Assembly (NCBI RefSeq): GCF_003672135.1
Contig: NC_039510.1
Coordinates: forward strand, 8,742,001-8,806,000
Length of the DNA stretch: 64,000 nt
From: Ooceraea biroi
Lineage: Eukaryota > Arthropoda > Insecta > Hymenoptera > Formicidae
Direction of reading: 5' to 3'
A model generated the notes under the pieces. That model saw only the letters and a program-made list of their open reading frames with translations, had not been told where the DNA came from and did not search any database. The translations under genes and the position numbers were made by a program. Positions 11,922 through 23,701 of the stretch are shown piece after piece. Each line of letters starts with the position of its first letter. Position 1 is the first letter of the stretch.

Positions 11922-14900
11922 GTGAGCCAGCCTTATCATTCCGCCACTTGAACCTGTTGTTACGCGAATATTGACGGACGGACATGCGAACGTCGAACGG
12001 ACGATGCAAGGCTCGTTATCTGTTGTGAGCAAAATTACTAAAAAACTACACGAATCCAAGAATAACCCGGGATCACGGGCGTCTCGTAATAGTGTAACAG
12101 CGACATAGTACGGTGTAGAGTCGACGTATATCTATAGATTTGTCCGCGTCATTATAGATGTCCGCTGACACAAGATCGCAAAATCTATTACGCCTGATAC
12201 GTTATCCCAGATACCCAGTCGGTGCGATTTGCCACGATTGAAACAATCACGCAAATCGACAGCATGCTACAAAGACATTTCACTGCGCGATTCGATTCGA
12301 TACGGCGATCACGGCAATCCGACCCGCGAGGCGTGGATTACGTACAGGCAAAGTCACGCGGTTAAATTTAGTCGCGGGTAATACGCGTACAGCCGAGAGC
12401 ACGGATTACTGAGAATGATTTGCAGTAGTGTCCGCGAATCTGCGGAGCGACCATAGACAGTAACTAAAGCGCGACGTTAACAAGACGTAAATCTTCAATG
12501 TAATACGCTGCGCTGGGAAAGTTGGCGCGAGTTGTACGTGATGTAATTTACGCAGATATACCGGTAACCGTGAACTCAAATCTTTAATTAGCCCAAGTCA
12601 CTCGCAATAATCGCATGCTACCGACGATATACGCGCAGCAGCAGCCAGCCAATTTCGACGATTCGCGAAAGTGGTAGAGCCCGTGTAAGATGGTCTAACA
12701 GCCCACAAATCTTCGTCACATTTTGCCAAACTAGTCGGCATACCGTACCGTTGGAATTAAGGAAACGTAATGCGTGCACCTCGTAAAATCATTTGCGTCA
12801 GCGTGCGGAGTCGTCTGTTTAACGCGGAAACACACCTCGGAGCGGACGACTCGCGTCAGGGAATGTCATCGATTTCCGAAACCATCGAAAGGAAAGAGAA
12901 GCGAGCGTCCGGTCGCGTTAGGGTAACTTTCCTCAGAAGTTGGCAGGCTGGGTGGTGCTACGAGCTTATTTGTATAGGAGGGTGGATCAATAAAATGAGG
13001 GAAGGTAAGGTCGTAGCGTGCACGCGGGTCAGACGACTCTGGCTCACCTACATAGGCGCACCTGTCTGAACACGCGAATCCTTCGGTAGCACACGTATCC
13101 AACGAAGGTCGAACCCGAAGGAGAATGGCCCCGAACTGGCATTTGCATGCAGCTGCGAGGCGATTCGCCTTTACATATATTTTCCCTCGCACGGGGGCTG
13201 CACCTCCAACATTTTCATCCATGTACTCCTCAGAATGGACGAGCGAATGTACTTTAAGGTACCATCTGGTATCAAACGTTGAAGGGGTTGCCTGTTAAAC
13301 GGTATCTTTTATACATTCTTAACTATGTCTAATAATGTGCGCGTTGCAATATGTATATACCTGATAAAGATGGCGATCAGGTGCAATTAAAATCATCGAA
13401 AGACACGAAAACCTGATACTACAGGTAAATGCATATTATGAAATTTATATTTTAATTATCAATGAAATGTGTCATTTTTCAAAAGCACATTTATTACATA
13501 GCAAACGGAATACGCATATTTTATTGAACAATTGTTTCCTTCTCCGTAAAGCGAATACTTGTCTGAAATTCCAGTATAAAATTTTATCCTTTCATTCTGT
13601 TCCGACCGACAATTCAAATGATATACCTTGTTGATAGAAAACGGAAATGAGATAATTGATGGATATCTTTCATCTCGCAACACTTGTATATCCGCATAAT
13701 TCGCTCGTAGCGCGGCACACAGATACCTGTGTTGAAATAGAAGGGGCCACCCAGAAAACACCGATGGTAGGGATAAACCTGCAGAAATTTGTGTCTCTTC
13801 CTCCCGCTGTGCACTCCGCGTTGTCCCTCGCTTAATTACACAACGATACTCAGCTTATCCAACGCATAATCTTTCTTAATGGCCTGATGCCGTTGAAAAC
13901 AGATCCGATGCTGGACGGCGTTGACGACGGGGACTATGCGGTTGTCGTCACCTGTACTTCACGGACGATCAACTGACGACGATACACGCGACGATTATTA
14001 AAAATGGTCTCGTAAAGTAAAGCGATCCTCTTTGAATATATAATACAACAGGACAGGAAATGCAATAGATTATTGACACCGGCTTTGCATCCTTCTTCGC
14101 ATTCTTATATCTAACTGACCCGCGTTACATGATATTAATAGACGTCGGCAATACCGACACATACAGATCACGGTGTACCACATAAATCCGCGTAATAGCG
14201 TCGTCGCCACCCATCGGGCGTCTCAATTTAAATTAAGCCGCAAGACGTCTTATCCCTCACGATCTTCCGCGACGACACGCAGCCATCAACGCCGCCTCTA
14301 AGAGAAATGTTGCTTGCTGCCAACGGTAGCAACCTATTGCGGCCGATCCACACAAGAGCAGAACGTACGAAACATTAACATAAAATGGGCGTTGGTCCCC
14401 GCCACGCCCTCGTCGTCACTTGGAATCGCTCGTAGGAATTCGCCTACGACGAAAAGCGACGAGAAACCGCGGCAACGGTCGAGAAGTAATTTCAGAGGCG
14501 CGATCGTTCGCCTCAGCGTGACGCTGCTCGAGGAAAGTCTTTCACAAACTAGCCGCGCCGCTTGGGCTGGTCTGTGACGCGCGCGCGTGGGCGGGAAGAT
14601 AAATATCAAGATTACTTATTTTTCCTGGCGCACGTCTCAACGGCTCGTAAATGCCGTCGTAATTTGGTCTCGCTCGGTGTCGCGGGTCTTTCGAGAATTA
14701 GCGGAGAACCAGGCATCGAGGACCGTGCACGCGAAACCGGCCGCCGAATCGTGAGTCATGTTCATAAAAATATTCGATAGCGCGTCGCGCCACGAGAAAG
14801 CTTGGAATAATTCGGAATATAAAATAAGAAAAGACGTGATGTAAATGGCAGCAAGGGATATCGAATGTATTTTTCAACAGCCGAGTTGTATTTCCAGGTA

Positions 14901-16789
14901 TTTCCGTGAGAGTAGATTGTGTGAATTGCGCGGATTGTGCAGAAAATATGCGATTCACAAAATTAGCAAATTGTGATAGGCATTAGCGTACACAGCGATC
15001 TAAGAAGAAAGAGTTTCAGATGTATGTATGTATCTGTATAATTCACAGTTACGTGCACGTTTGTAATTTTGGGGGTCCGGAAGTTGATAGATTGATAGAA
15101 AGCTTATGGCGTAAAGATAGCTCCCGCTCAATCGTATAATTGAGGAGAGGCAGGATGCTATTACGCACACTTTGCACAGCTACACGCACATCTAACTGTC
15201 AACCTCCGGAAACGTCGACGATGCGGTTCCGTCGCCTGGCAGAAAATTTCTCACGTGTCGGTTCATTGTATTTGCGCATCCGACGCCTCGGTACCGTCCG
15301 TTTCAATGTGCTAAACATTAGGTATGGTGTCGCGGCGCAAATAAAACGGTGTCAGCTACCGGGCCCCAATTACCGTGCCACCCGGCGCGTAACATGCCGG
15401 TTCGCGCGGTCACGAGAATCATCTTTAAATGTGTTTCCCATCGCGAGTGTTTCAGTTGATTTTTAATCAATGAAAACGGATGGAAATACATGAAACAGAA
15501 ATCGGTCCATCAAGAATTTTATACATAATTGGAAAATTCACAATTGAATTTTACAAAGTTGCTTGAAAGATTTTTAGAGTCTTTGTAGAATGCCTATAAA
15601 TGTTTGCTTATTTCCTATCGCAGAACGAACGTCTATATAATTAAATTTAATCACGGTGGATATCGTGCGTTAAATCGATTAAGTGTATTAAATTGATTAA
15701 AGTCAGGACGTAACAAAACTGTGATGGGACAAACCGCCTGACGAGCACGAGTATAGTAGAGAAGAAGAAACAAGCGTGTAAAGCGCAAAATAGGAAATAA
15801 GGAAGCGTTTACACCTGTCGGGATCACAACGGTGATGGTTACACATAGTCACGTAATCGACCATACGTGAGAATCTCGTCCGAGCGATTCAAGAGGCGCT
15901 GGCGAGCTCATAAGTGTAAAATAAGAGATCCTTTGTTCCGAAGGGCCTCTTCCCTCGACGACGACGCCATCCAAGAAATTCCCGATCCTCCCCAGCGATA
16001 TATATGTTTCGACCGTTGCGCGCGCTCGCCCGATCGAATAGAACGAGCCTTGTTCTATGTGAGAGAACGCACCAAGCCTGAAATCACGCCACACAGAAAT
16101 GCTACGCTGCGTGGCGTGGCGTGGCGCGATTTACATTACGGACTGGCGAAAAATTGCGCTATCTCCCCGGACTGAATGTCCGTAAATGAGGCAAGGGTCA
16201 AGATGCGAGATGAACGCTGATTCATCCCAAGCGTCGGACCAACGTCACCGACCGGAATCTCGTGTCTGTCTATTCCCTGATAAATTAGCATCACGCGTAC
16301 TATGAATAGCATCGTTTAAACACATCACGCCATATTTCGCTCTGCCGATTGTATGACAAGTTGAAGCCAGTTTACGCGTCCATCGATGCATCTTCTGAAT
16401 TCAATACGATATAACCATCATTATACGCTTAGATATTCGCTTAGATATTCAGATAATTGTGCGAAAATGCCAAAAGAATCCAAATAAGAAACAAATATTT
16501 CTTTCAACCCTTTAGCTTTAGCTCGACAAGAAAATTACCCGCATATTCGCGCACGTCAGTCAAAATCAGAAAATTGCATTTTAATTGTTGCATTTTTATC
16601 GCGACTTGTGATGCTCAGTTGTTTCAAGTGATGCTACGCATAAGGCTATATCCAACGTTACATCGACAAAACAATTACGTGTTGCATGTGATCAAACGAA
16701 ATTTATTGAGCGCAAGTATATGCCTTTCGGCTAAATGAGAAATTATACATTTGATAACACTGCAATCGATTTTCCATTGTATTGTTTAG
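11922..16789 (+). other. Ddr intron 3
   Basis: Donor GTGAGC and acceptor TGTTTAG. Reading frames of 80-118 codons occur on both strands without family resemblance. A short GTGGC direct repeat is at about 16,110. No gene, RNA or mobile element was recognised. Confidence 0.8.
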
Positions 16790-17251
16790 GTCATCGATGG
16801 CAATAGCAATACCTACCTAGAATCGAAGCACGAACTGGAACCACCGATATGGGCAAGCAAGATTCGTTTCCTGCCCTACAGCTACCATCGTCGCACCGTT
16901 TGTATGCGCGTCGAGCTGTACGGTTGTCCTTGGAACGATGGCATCGTCTCTTACTCAATGCCCCAAGGTGACAAGCGCAGTAATTGGGAGTTCTTCGACG
17001 CGACCTACGATGGTTATTGGGACGGACAGCTTCTCCGCGGTTTGGGACAACTGACGGATGGCAAGATTGGCCCCGACAACTTTAAGATGGGTTACTACAA
17101 TACCTATGACAGAAGTCAGGCTGGATGGGTAGGCTGGAAGAACGACACAAGATCCGGACATCCGCTCGAGATCAAATTCGAATTCGATCACGTCAGAGAA
17201 TTCTCGGCCGTTCACATCTATTGCAACAACCAGTTCACCAAGGACGTACAG
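16790..17251 (+). CDS. Ddr: Ddr coding exon 4 (end of discoidin, start of discoidin-like domain)
   Basis: Acceptor TTGTTTAG ends at 16789 and donor GTAAGA begins at 17252. The 154 codons open VIDGNSNTYL (family: VI-x-GN-x-D) and close the discoidin domain with CMRVELYGCPW (Cys176, Cys184). They then enter the discoidin-like domain: SYSMPQGD, ATYDGYWDG, GLGQLTDGKIGPDNF, GWVGWKND, FEFDHVREFSAVHIYCNNQF. This is the longest and most conserved exon and fixes the gene identity. It stays in phase 0 at both ends. The intron 3' of it begins GTAAGATTTGCCTAA, so read-through would stop within a few codons. Confidence 0.97.
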
Positions 17252-18007
17252 GTAAGATTTGCCTAAGGTTACGTTACGTGTACAATTATGCATCAGTGAA
17301 TTGTTAGGCATTGGAAAACGTATTAGATTATGTGTGCGGTGACCCGCCAATTTCTCGAGATTCGTCTCGTTGTCATATTCGTATCTTTATGTAGACTCTA
17401 TATATACACATACAGATGTACGTTCGTGTATCATGTACTTGCGCGATAATAAGCGAGAAAAACTATAAACGGATACGCGTAAGATATGGAGAGGAAATTG
17501 GAATGCCTCGCGGCAGTGACTTGCCAGTGAGAACGAAACGGCTGCTGAATAAAGCAGGCGAGCGAACGAAGAAAAAGACGCAAAAAGGAAAGACGGACAG
17601 TCGCGGCAAAATGTGCGCGAAGATCCTCCACCAGCCTTTAATCCACACCCAGAGAATAAAAAAAAGACGCCGTAGGGTTGAGGAGACGGTGTACGGCATG
17701 AAATCCAGTTTTCACGTTGGAGTCAAGGTCGGACGTAGGATGGGTAACGAGGCGCAACAACGGTTAGCCCCTGGGTTCAGCTGAAACGGACGGAAGGAGA
17801 AAAAGGAAACGACCCGCGCGCGGGTTGTTGGATCCGCGTTTCACTTGAAGCAGCGCGGCGGCGCGATGGCCGTAGCTTTGCCGGAGACGTCAGTTTTCCC
17901 GTAAAAATTTTTCGCCCCCACGGTCTTTTTACGCCCGAGTGTTTACATAATGGCTCGCTGAGTACTCGACTAGTGAGATATATTTTAATAAAATAATTTA
18001 GCACTTG

Positions 18008-18010
<3 letters not shown>

Positions 18011-18047
<37 letters not shown>
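18011..18047. repeat. (AG)n microsatellite
   Basis: About 18 AG dinucleotides without interruption in Ddr intron 4. Confidence 0.97.
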
Positions 18048-18051
<4 letters not shown>

Positions 18052-18988
18052 AGTGCTACTAAGCTCTAGTGAAAACTGAGCTAATCAATCAAATATATTA
18101 TGTTTAAAGAGTTACGAAACTCGATGTGTGCTCTGGTTATAACCGCGAAAATTTTGCTCCCCATCGTCATTCCGCGCGGAAATCCCTGTATAATGGGCCG
18201 CGAAACACTCTCCTACCCGGTATCAAGATTTATTTGAATGGAGCGCCTCATTACCCGGCTCGAGTCCGATTGTACACTCGCGATCGAGCGAGTTGGAGAA
18301 CCATGAGGCAGACCGACAACGAGAGGCAGTCAAGACTACGAGGATGCAGCTACGGTGGCTCGTGGGGAAGATCAGCGGGCGATTCACAAGAATAGAGACG
18401 AGAGGAGACGAAGACGGAAGGGGTTCAACAAAGACGAATATCAGGAATAGAGCGGGATGTGATGCTCTCTCCTCTCTCCTCTCTCCCCTCTTTCACTCTG
18501 TCTGTCACAACGACCGAGAGAGAGCAGATACGCCACGTATTCAAATACAATACCACCGACAGTCTGGCAAGTCGGCAGTTCGGCGAATGGGGCTGCGGAG
18601 TGGCAGAAGCTATCCCTAAACGACCTCTCCTATTAACAAGCGCGCGCTCGCGCGGATAGGACACGTCTCCTCGAAAGACAGCGCTTCAAAGCATCGTCAA
18701 CTACTGCCGCCTCTCTCGCTCTCCCTCTCGTATTTCTCTCCACGGTATCCACGTGGTGGCTGCCGCTTTCTCTGGTTCTCTATACGTCTCTCCTCATTCT
18801 CTCGACGCATCCGCGGGCGGTAGGCTTCAGTACGTCGAAAATTTCTACGTTCCCCTGTCTTTGGATCTAAGGGAAGTTAGATAATCTCGGCTTTGTAATC
18901 TTTGTTCCCAACTCCTACGACGACGTCTTGGCTCCATATTCTGAATGTCTCCCTCTCTCTTTCACTCGTCCTCTCTTTTTCTCCTTTC

Positions 18989-19011
18989 CTCTCTCTCTCT
19001 CTCTCTCTCTC
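18989..19011. repeat. (CT)n microsatellite
   Basis: A pure CT run within a longer pyrimidine-rich tract (18,950-19,030) of Ddr intron 4. Confidence 0.95.
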
Positions 19012-19415
19012 GCTCTATCTTTATCTCTCTTCACGCGACTCCCGACTTGAATTCCCTTCGCTGAATTGTCTTACGCCTTCGAGGGATGAAATTAGCATTC
19101 CACGCGTCCTCGCTTGCTCGGAACATCCGTGAGACATTCCGTATTGTCGAAACCGTCGATGTCATCCCGGCGTGCCGTTAACTAGTTATCTGTTACCGAT
19201 GATAATAACGATGATAATACCGATTATGCCGACGTAAGCGAGTACCTGTGGTATGCTTCCGATCAAATTAATTCCGCATAGTAGCTCTGAATACACAGTG
19301 CTTTATCCGATATAGATCGAATTGTCCGCAGTAATAAAGCTCGATAGCGCAAATTAGCACTCTTCGTAGTAAGGATATTGATGCGAGAACATCGTGTTCC
19401 TTTTTTCTGTTTTAG

Positions 19416-19623
19416 ATTTTTTCCGAAGTCAGCATTATGTTTAGCATCGGTGGTAAATATTACACGGGTGATCCGATTGTATACTCCTACATGGAGGACA
19501 GAATCTTTGAGCACTCGAGGAATGTCTCGATCAAGCTTCATCATCGGATCGGCAAGTTTGTCAAGTTAAGATTCAGCTTTGCTTCACGGTGGATTATGAT
19601 CAGCGAAGTCACCTTTGACTCTG
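19416..19623 (+). CDS. Ddr: Ddr coding exon 5 (end of discoidin-like domain)
   Basis: Acceptor TTTTAG ends at 19415 and donor GTGAGT begins at 19624. It reads IFSEVSIMFSIGGKYY, then RNVSIKLHHRIGKFVKLRFSF, RWIMISEVTFDS. The final stretch matches the DDR motif PWLLFSEISF, which ends the discoidin-like domain. NVS is a potential N-glycosylation site. The exon leaves in phase 1. The following intron 5 (19,624-19,922) is short and empty. Confidence 0.94.
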
Positions 19624-19922
19624 GTGAGTAATAACTTCAACACTTTCATGATATACTTTCGTCGAACGGACTCTCGAATAGAAACTTTCAACTCGATACG
19701 CCTATCGTACGTAACTAAGAGCCACAACTTTTGTCAATTTTGGCAAAGATTCACGCAGAAAAGAATCTGTAATTAACATAGAAATGCAAATTGCACCATT
19801 TGCCGTATCATTGTTACTGCACTATTGTTATTTGCATCTTCGATGAATGAACATCGTCAAAGTTAGCATTAGATGGAGGCTTGTTGTTGCATTCAGAAGC
19901 ACGTGTTTCTGTCGTGTTGCAG

Positions 19923-20474
19923 ACATCGCTCATGGTAACTTCACCCCCGAAGCACCGCCCACGACCGAAGCCCCGCGATTGCGGGATAGAACTTTGACTC
20001 GCGACAATCCGCTGCAAGCCGAAGTTCCGGTAGCTAAGCAGGACGATCCGACTTACATGCCTGCGATCATTGGCGTCTTGATCACTGTAATCCTGCTGCT
20101 GGCGAGCGCCATATTCCTCATAGTCGTGCGTCACAGACAACGGAAGAACTTTGCGAGCCCCCTGGGCACCAAAAGCGCGATTCCGTCGGGCAATCATCAG
20201 CATCTGTCGCCGGAATCCGCGTACGGCACGACGGAGAAGGACCCTTCCCTGATGACCTACAGGGTCGAGGAACTTGACGACCGGTACGCCGGCACGAAGC
20301 TCACGACCCTACCACGAGATCTCAATGATCGTCTTCTGGGCGATGTCAGGCTCGACGAGTACCAGGAACCCTTCCACGAAAACAAGTATCGGGAATCTCC
20401 TCATGCGGCGTACTACGGATACAGCACGGTCGTTATAGACAACAAGGATCTCCATGACAACGTCGAACAATCTG
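19923..20474 (+). CDS. Ddr: Ddr coding exon 6 (stalk, membrane span, juxtamembrane)
   Basis: Acceptor TGTTGCAG ends at 19922 and donor GTGAGC begins at 20475. The 184 codons start with a Pro/Thr-rich stalk (EAPPTTEAP, with the glycosylation sequon NFT). They continue through a 23-residue membrane span PAIIGVLITVILLLASAIFL (plus IVV, about residues 408-430) and a basic stop-transfer RHRQRKN. The cytosolic part has many tyrosines, including DEYQEP (Tyr near 508), a motif shared with vertebrate DDR juxtamembrane segments, and HAAYYGYSTVV. These are candidate phosphotyrosine docking sites. The exon enters and leaves in phase 1. Confidence 0.95.
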
Positions 20475-20645
20475 GTGAGCTCCTTCAACTTGTTCAACGT
20501 ATTCATAGTGCCTCGCAGTACAAACGCAAAGTAGTCAAACAGCTATGCGATTGTACTGCGTTACTTGGTGTTTCGTGATGTCGCGTGATGGAAGGACGCT
20601 ACACACGCGAGAGAAAAATAAAGGGAAATATCTTTTATTGCACAG

Positions 20646-20743
20646 ATGCTACTTATGATTACGCAGTACCAATGCCCGTGCCTAGTGTAAGCAGCGATCA
20701 GGATAGCGTGTTTTCGAAATCGTCCTCCAGGGGTAGCGCAAAG
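20646..20743 (+). CDS. Ddr: Ddr coding exon 7 (juxtamembrane)
   Basis: Acceptor TTGCACAG ends at 20645 and donor GTAAGT begins at 20744. The 98 bases read DATYDYAVPMPVP, then a Ser-rich stretch (SVSSDQDSVFSKSSSRGSAK). ATYDYAVP resembles the YATP/YDY-type tyrosine motifs of insect DDR tails. The phases (1 in, 0 out) fit the neighbours. The intron before it (20,475-20,645) is only 171 bases. Confidence 0.88.
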
Positions 20744-20965
20744 GTAAGTTGTCACAAGTGGAAACAAGCCAAAATTTCATACCCGAGCACTTAAACATAT
20801 TTAATATTTTCTTCATATTAATAATATTAATTGAAACATTGGAATCTTTTTCCGCTCGCTATTTTTGCAACGAAAATATTTTACCTCGTATCATGCAAAA
20901 CGTTTGTCGGACATGAAAACGTCGATGTTTCATGTGCTTTTCCGATGCATTAGGCGTGCTTGCAG

Positions 20966-21083
20966 AGCTTTTTCCCGCCGCCTCCACCTCCTATGAGCGC
21001 GCCACCCCCTCGAGGTTCCAGCAACCTGACATACTCGAATCCACCGAGTCCGGAACCAGTTTGCGAGCGTGAACGCAGAAGTA
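20966..21083 (+). CDS. Ddr: Ddr coding exon 8 (proline-rich segment; kinase exons not seen downstream)
   Basis: Acceptor CTTGCAG ends at 20965; an in-frame alternative TTAG at 20953 would add four codons. It encodes SFFPPPPPPMSAPPP, then SNLTYSNPPSPEP and a basic end. Donor GTAAGC at 21084 closes it in phase 1. The polyproline run is a plausible SH3 or WW ligand. If the donor is skipped, the frame runs 12 more codons (…SSKRREHSLHRYA) to TAA at 21119-21121, giving a 629-residue protein without kinase. Which form is used cannot be decided from sequence alone. Confidence 0.8.
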
Positions 21084-21315
21084 GTAAGCGCCGCGAGCAT
21101 TCCTTGCACAGATACGCGTAAGGATTTCTTGCAGCCTGCAGGATATTCATAGAAGGCGATAGAATGGTTCCAAGGTATGATGAATTCTCCGTTACTATAA
21201 GCAGCAAGATTGCGTGATTCATCTTCCGAGAAGGAATTCTGTTTCATTTCTTGCTCGTCGAAATTGTCTGAAATTTGCATTTAACAAAACTAGTATCTTA
21301 ATGCTTGATCGCGCC

Positions 21316-21321
21316 AATAAA
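21316..21321 (+). terminator. AATAAA poly(A) signal after the read-through stop of Ddr exon 8
   Basis: An AATAAA lies 195 bases beyond the TAA at 21,119, followed within 60 bases by T/GT-rich sequence. It could serve a short Ddr transcript that ends in this exon. A hexamer like this is frequent by chance, so this is suggestive only. Confidence 0.3.
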
Positions 21322-22530
21322 AAGCATGCTCATGTTCTGCACTGCCGTTTCCTCGTACAACGCGTGTCTCTTTATGTCTCGTGTCTTTACGTGAAGAATT
21401 TTACCATTAAATTACTGTGTTCATCGACTCCGAATTTCGTAGATTTCACGAGCGTTGAACGCGTCGTAGAGAAAAAGCGCCACCAAGCACGGAGCAGAGT
21501 AATATCACGGTGGACCGAGTTTCGCGTGGATATTTCGCGTGAAAGCACGCGCGTTAATCTCCAAGTAAAGATCGGTGATAAAAGTGGCGCGTTGTATATT
21601 TTCAAGTAAACGCTGTGAGCGACCGCGCGGCGGAAGGAGTCGTAATCCTGCTTGTTACAACGATGATATCCCCCTCCCCCGTTCCTCCGAGTTTAGCGTC
21701 TGGAGCGAGAAAAAACGACGCAACGCACGGCGCGGTCTTTTCCCGACGAGCACTGCCATCGATGAATTATCGAACGTATCGCGCGTGACGATCGAGTTTT
21801 TTTAATTCTTTAGGGAGACTCGATTCACCTCCGACGAATAGGGTGAATCGCGTAACGGGAGTTGTATTAAATTGGCATATCAATTTAATGGTAAAGTGAC
21901 CTCTCGCGCGAATAACTCTTTCCGAGATTCGTCCGTCGTGCGGGATTCTCGATTAATCGTTCTCTCGCAAATTTCTCGAGATGGCAAAGGCAAATGACGT
22001 TGCTTCACGCATCACGAAGGATATGCACGCGCGTCAACGCGTCCGGACGAATCTCCAGGAAGAGTCGCGTTAATGATCTGGTCCGTACGGCGCGCATGTG
22101 CAACAAGATCGAGCTCGCTATCGATCGCAGCGAAGATACGCAGCAAGCAGAAATAGAAAAAACGACCAGGCCAGATGAGATATTTATCCGATGGCGTGAT
22201 CGCTGCCGACGTAATGGGTCGAAAAAATAATTAATTGCTGGCTCGATGTGATATAAGCGAGCGTTTCAATTATTCGCACGCTTCAATTATTTGACCGACC
22301 ATCAGTCGTCGCGGCGCTTGACATCGAAGGAGAAAAGGTCGACGCAGTAAGATCGACGTGACGATATTTAAAAGCGTGAACGGTAGCGAGCTTCGGTCCC
22401 ACCTCACACACAAGACTGATGTCACATAAATAATTCAGTATCCCGACCGCGCGCACGTCGTATTATTTATTGTCACGCACAGCGACTCATAGTGCGACGA
22501 ATTTTTAATTTATATATACGAGAAAAAGTG

Positions 22531-22569
22531 AATATATATATATATATACACACGCGCGCGCGCGCATAG

Positions 22570-22600
<31 letters not shown>
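22531..22600. repeat. (TA)n/(CG)n/(TA)n/(CA)n compound microsatellite
   Basis: A TA run, then CACG and a CG run, then a second TA run ending in ACACACACA. The CG block flanked by TA blocks is purine-pyrimidine alternating throughout, a pattern prone to Z-DNA or cruciform formation. Confidence 0.95.
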
Positions 22601-23660
22601 AAAGCGGTAATGCGGATTATCGTACGACGACGAATTTGAAGCATTATGCTAGATTATAACGATAATATTGTATAAGCCCAACTTTATTTCTCTATCTCTA
22701 CCGACATCGCCTTCATGCAACGAGGAAAATCGAGAATTACCAGCGTAAGAAATCGACAATACAGGGATGAGACAACAATAACTACATGTGTATGTAATTG
22801 AACAAAAAGTATAAGGAGATATATTCGGGATATCGGGTGCGCGAACGTGTGAGACCCTCGACCACATTGTGATATAACGCAAAAGAGCTCTCGCTAAGAG
22901 TAACACATATACAGACACGTTATATGCTTAAGCGTGCCTTGCGCGGTGGAGCTCCCCGTGAATTTCGTCCTGAAAGAGCAGCCGTAAAGTGCAGCGACTC
23001 CCCACTCCACTAGGTCGACGAACGATCGTGCACCTGTGTGTGGTGCAAAATTTATTACCGGTTTAAATATCTGACGTGAAACGCGCGTACGCGCGCGCGC
23101 AGCATGAAATTTAAGGCAGGGTTCGGTGCTTTTACCGCGCACCGTTTAAATAGCGTTCCCGTACGATTATTTGGTCGTCCATTGACTCGATTGCACTTCC
23201 CTCGATTACTGGCCGTAATCTATTAAGCTCAATTTTTCTCGCATTTCATCGGATTCAGTCTCTCGGCATTGCTGCCCGGAAACGTTCTTGCAAATCACGC
23301 GTCCCGAAACACGCCGAACGCGCAATGCTGATTGACATTCCGCTATTTTTATCCGAATATCTGGCCGTTCCGGCGATGTTTGCGCGCGTATCGGTTTTTC
23401 GATTAAGCGCGAGACAGTCTGACTCGTTGAGGAGAAATTTAATCGAGCGTTCCCCCGCGCAGGTCGCGCCCTTTCGCGGCAAAAGCGGCGCGTAGCGTCT
23501 ACAACGATTCAAACATTGCTATGTATATTTAGTGTTTAATCGATATCGTCGCCACGTAGGATGTTGAATTAAAGAGATAACTAAGAGTGACAGCTTCGTA
23601 CGCTTTTCGAGTGTAAATATTAACCGTTAGGGACCTCGTACCACGTAACACACCTACACA

Positions 23661-23701
23661 CGCGCACACACACACACACTTCATACACACGCGCGCGCGC
23701 A
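23661..23701. repeat. (CA)n/(CG)n microsatellite
   Basis: A CA run, then TTCATACACAC, then a CG run. Confidence 0.93.

Larger units (their letters stand above)
17252..19415 (+). other. Ddr intron 4
   Basis: Donor GTAAGA and acceptor CTGTTTTAG. It contains a GA microsatellite (18,011-18,047) and a CT run (18,989-19,011). Nothing else was recognised. Confidence 0.8.
1..21121 (+). other. Ddr: Discoidin domain receptor gene (5' part: ectodomain, membrane span, juxtamembrane)
   Basis: Eight exons joined by GT-AG introns give one open frame of 617 codons: signal peptide (about 1-22), discoidin domain (about 28-184, closed by Cys28 and Cys184), discoidin-like domain (about 187-361), stalk, membrane span (about 408-430) and a cytosolic segment rich in Tyr and Pro. 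This order is that of DDR1/DDR2 and insect Ddr, which are collagen-binding receptor tyrosine kinases of the plasma membrane. Diagnostic stretches are VELYGCPW, STYDG-like ATYDGYWDG, GLGQLTDGKIG, VGWKND, FEFDHVREFSAVHIYCNN, SEVTF and YQEP. The kinase domain itself was not found in the window, so the gene is incomplete here. The first intron is 8.3 kb. Exon boundaries are predicted, not confirmed by transcripts. Confidence 0.93.
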
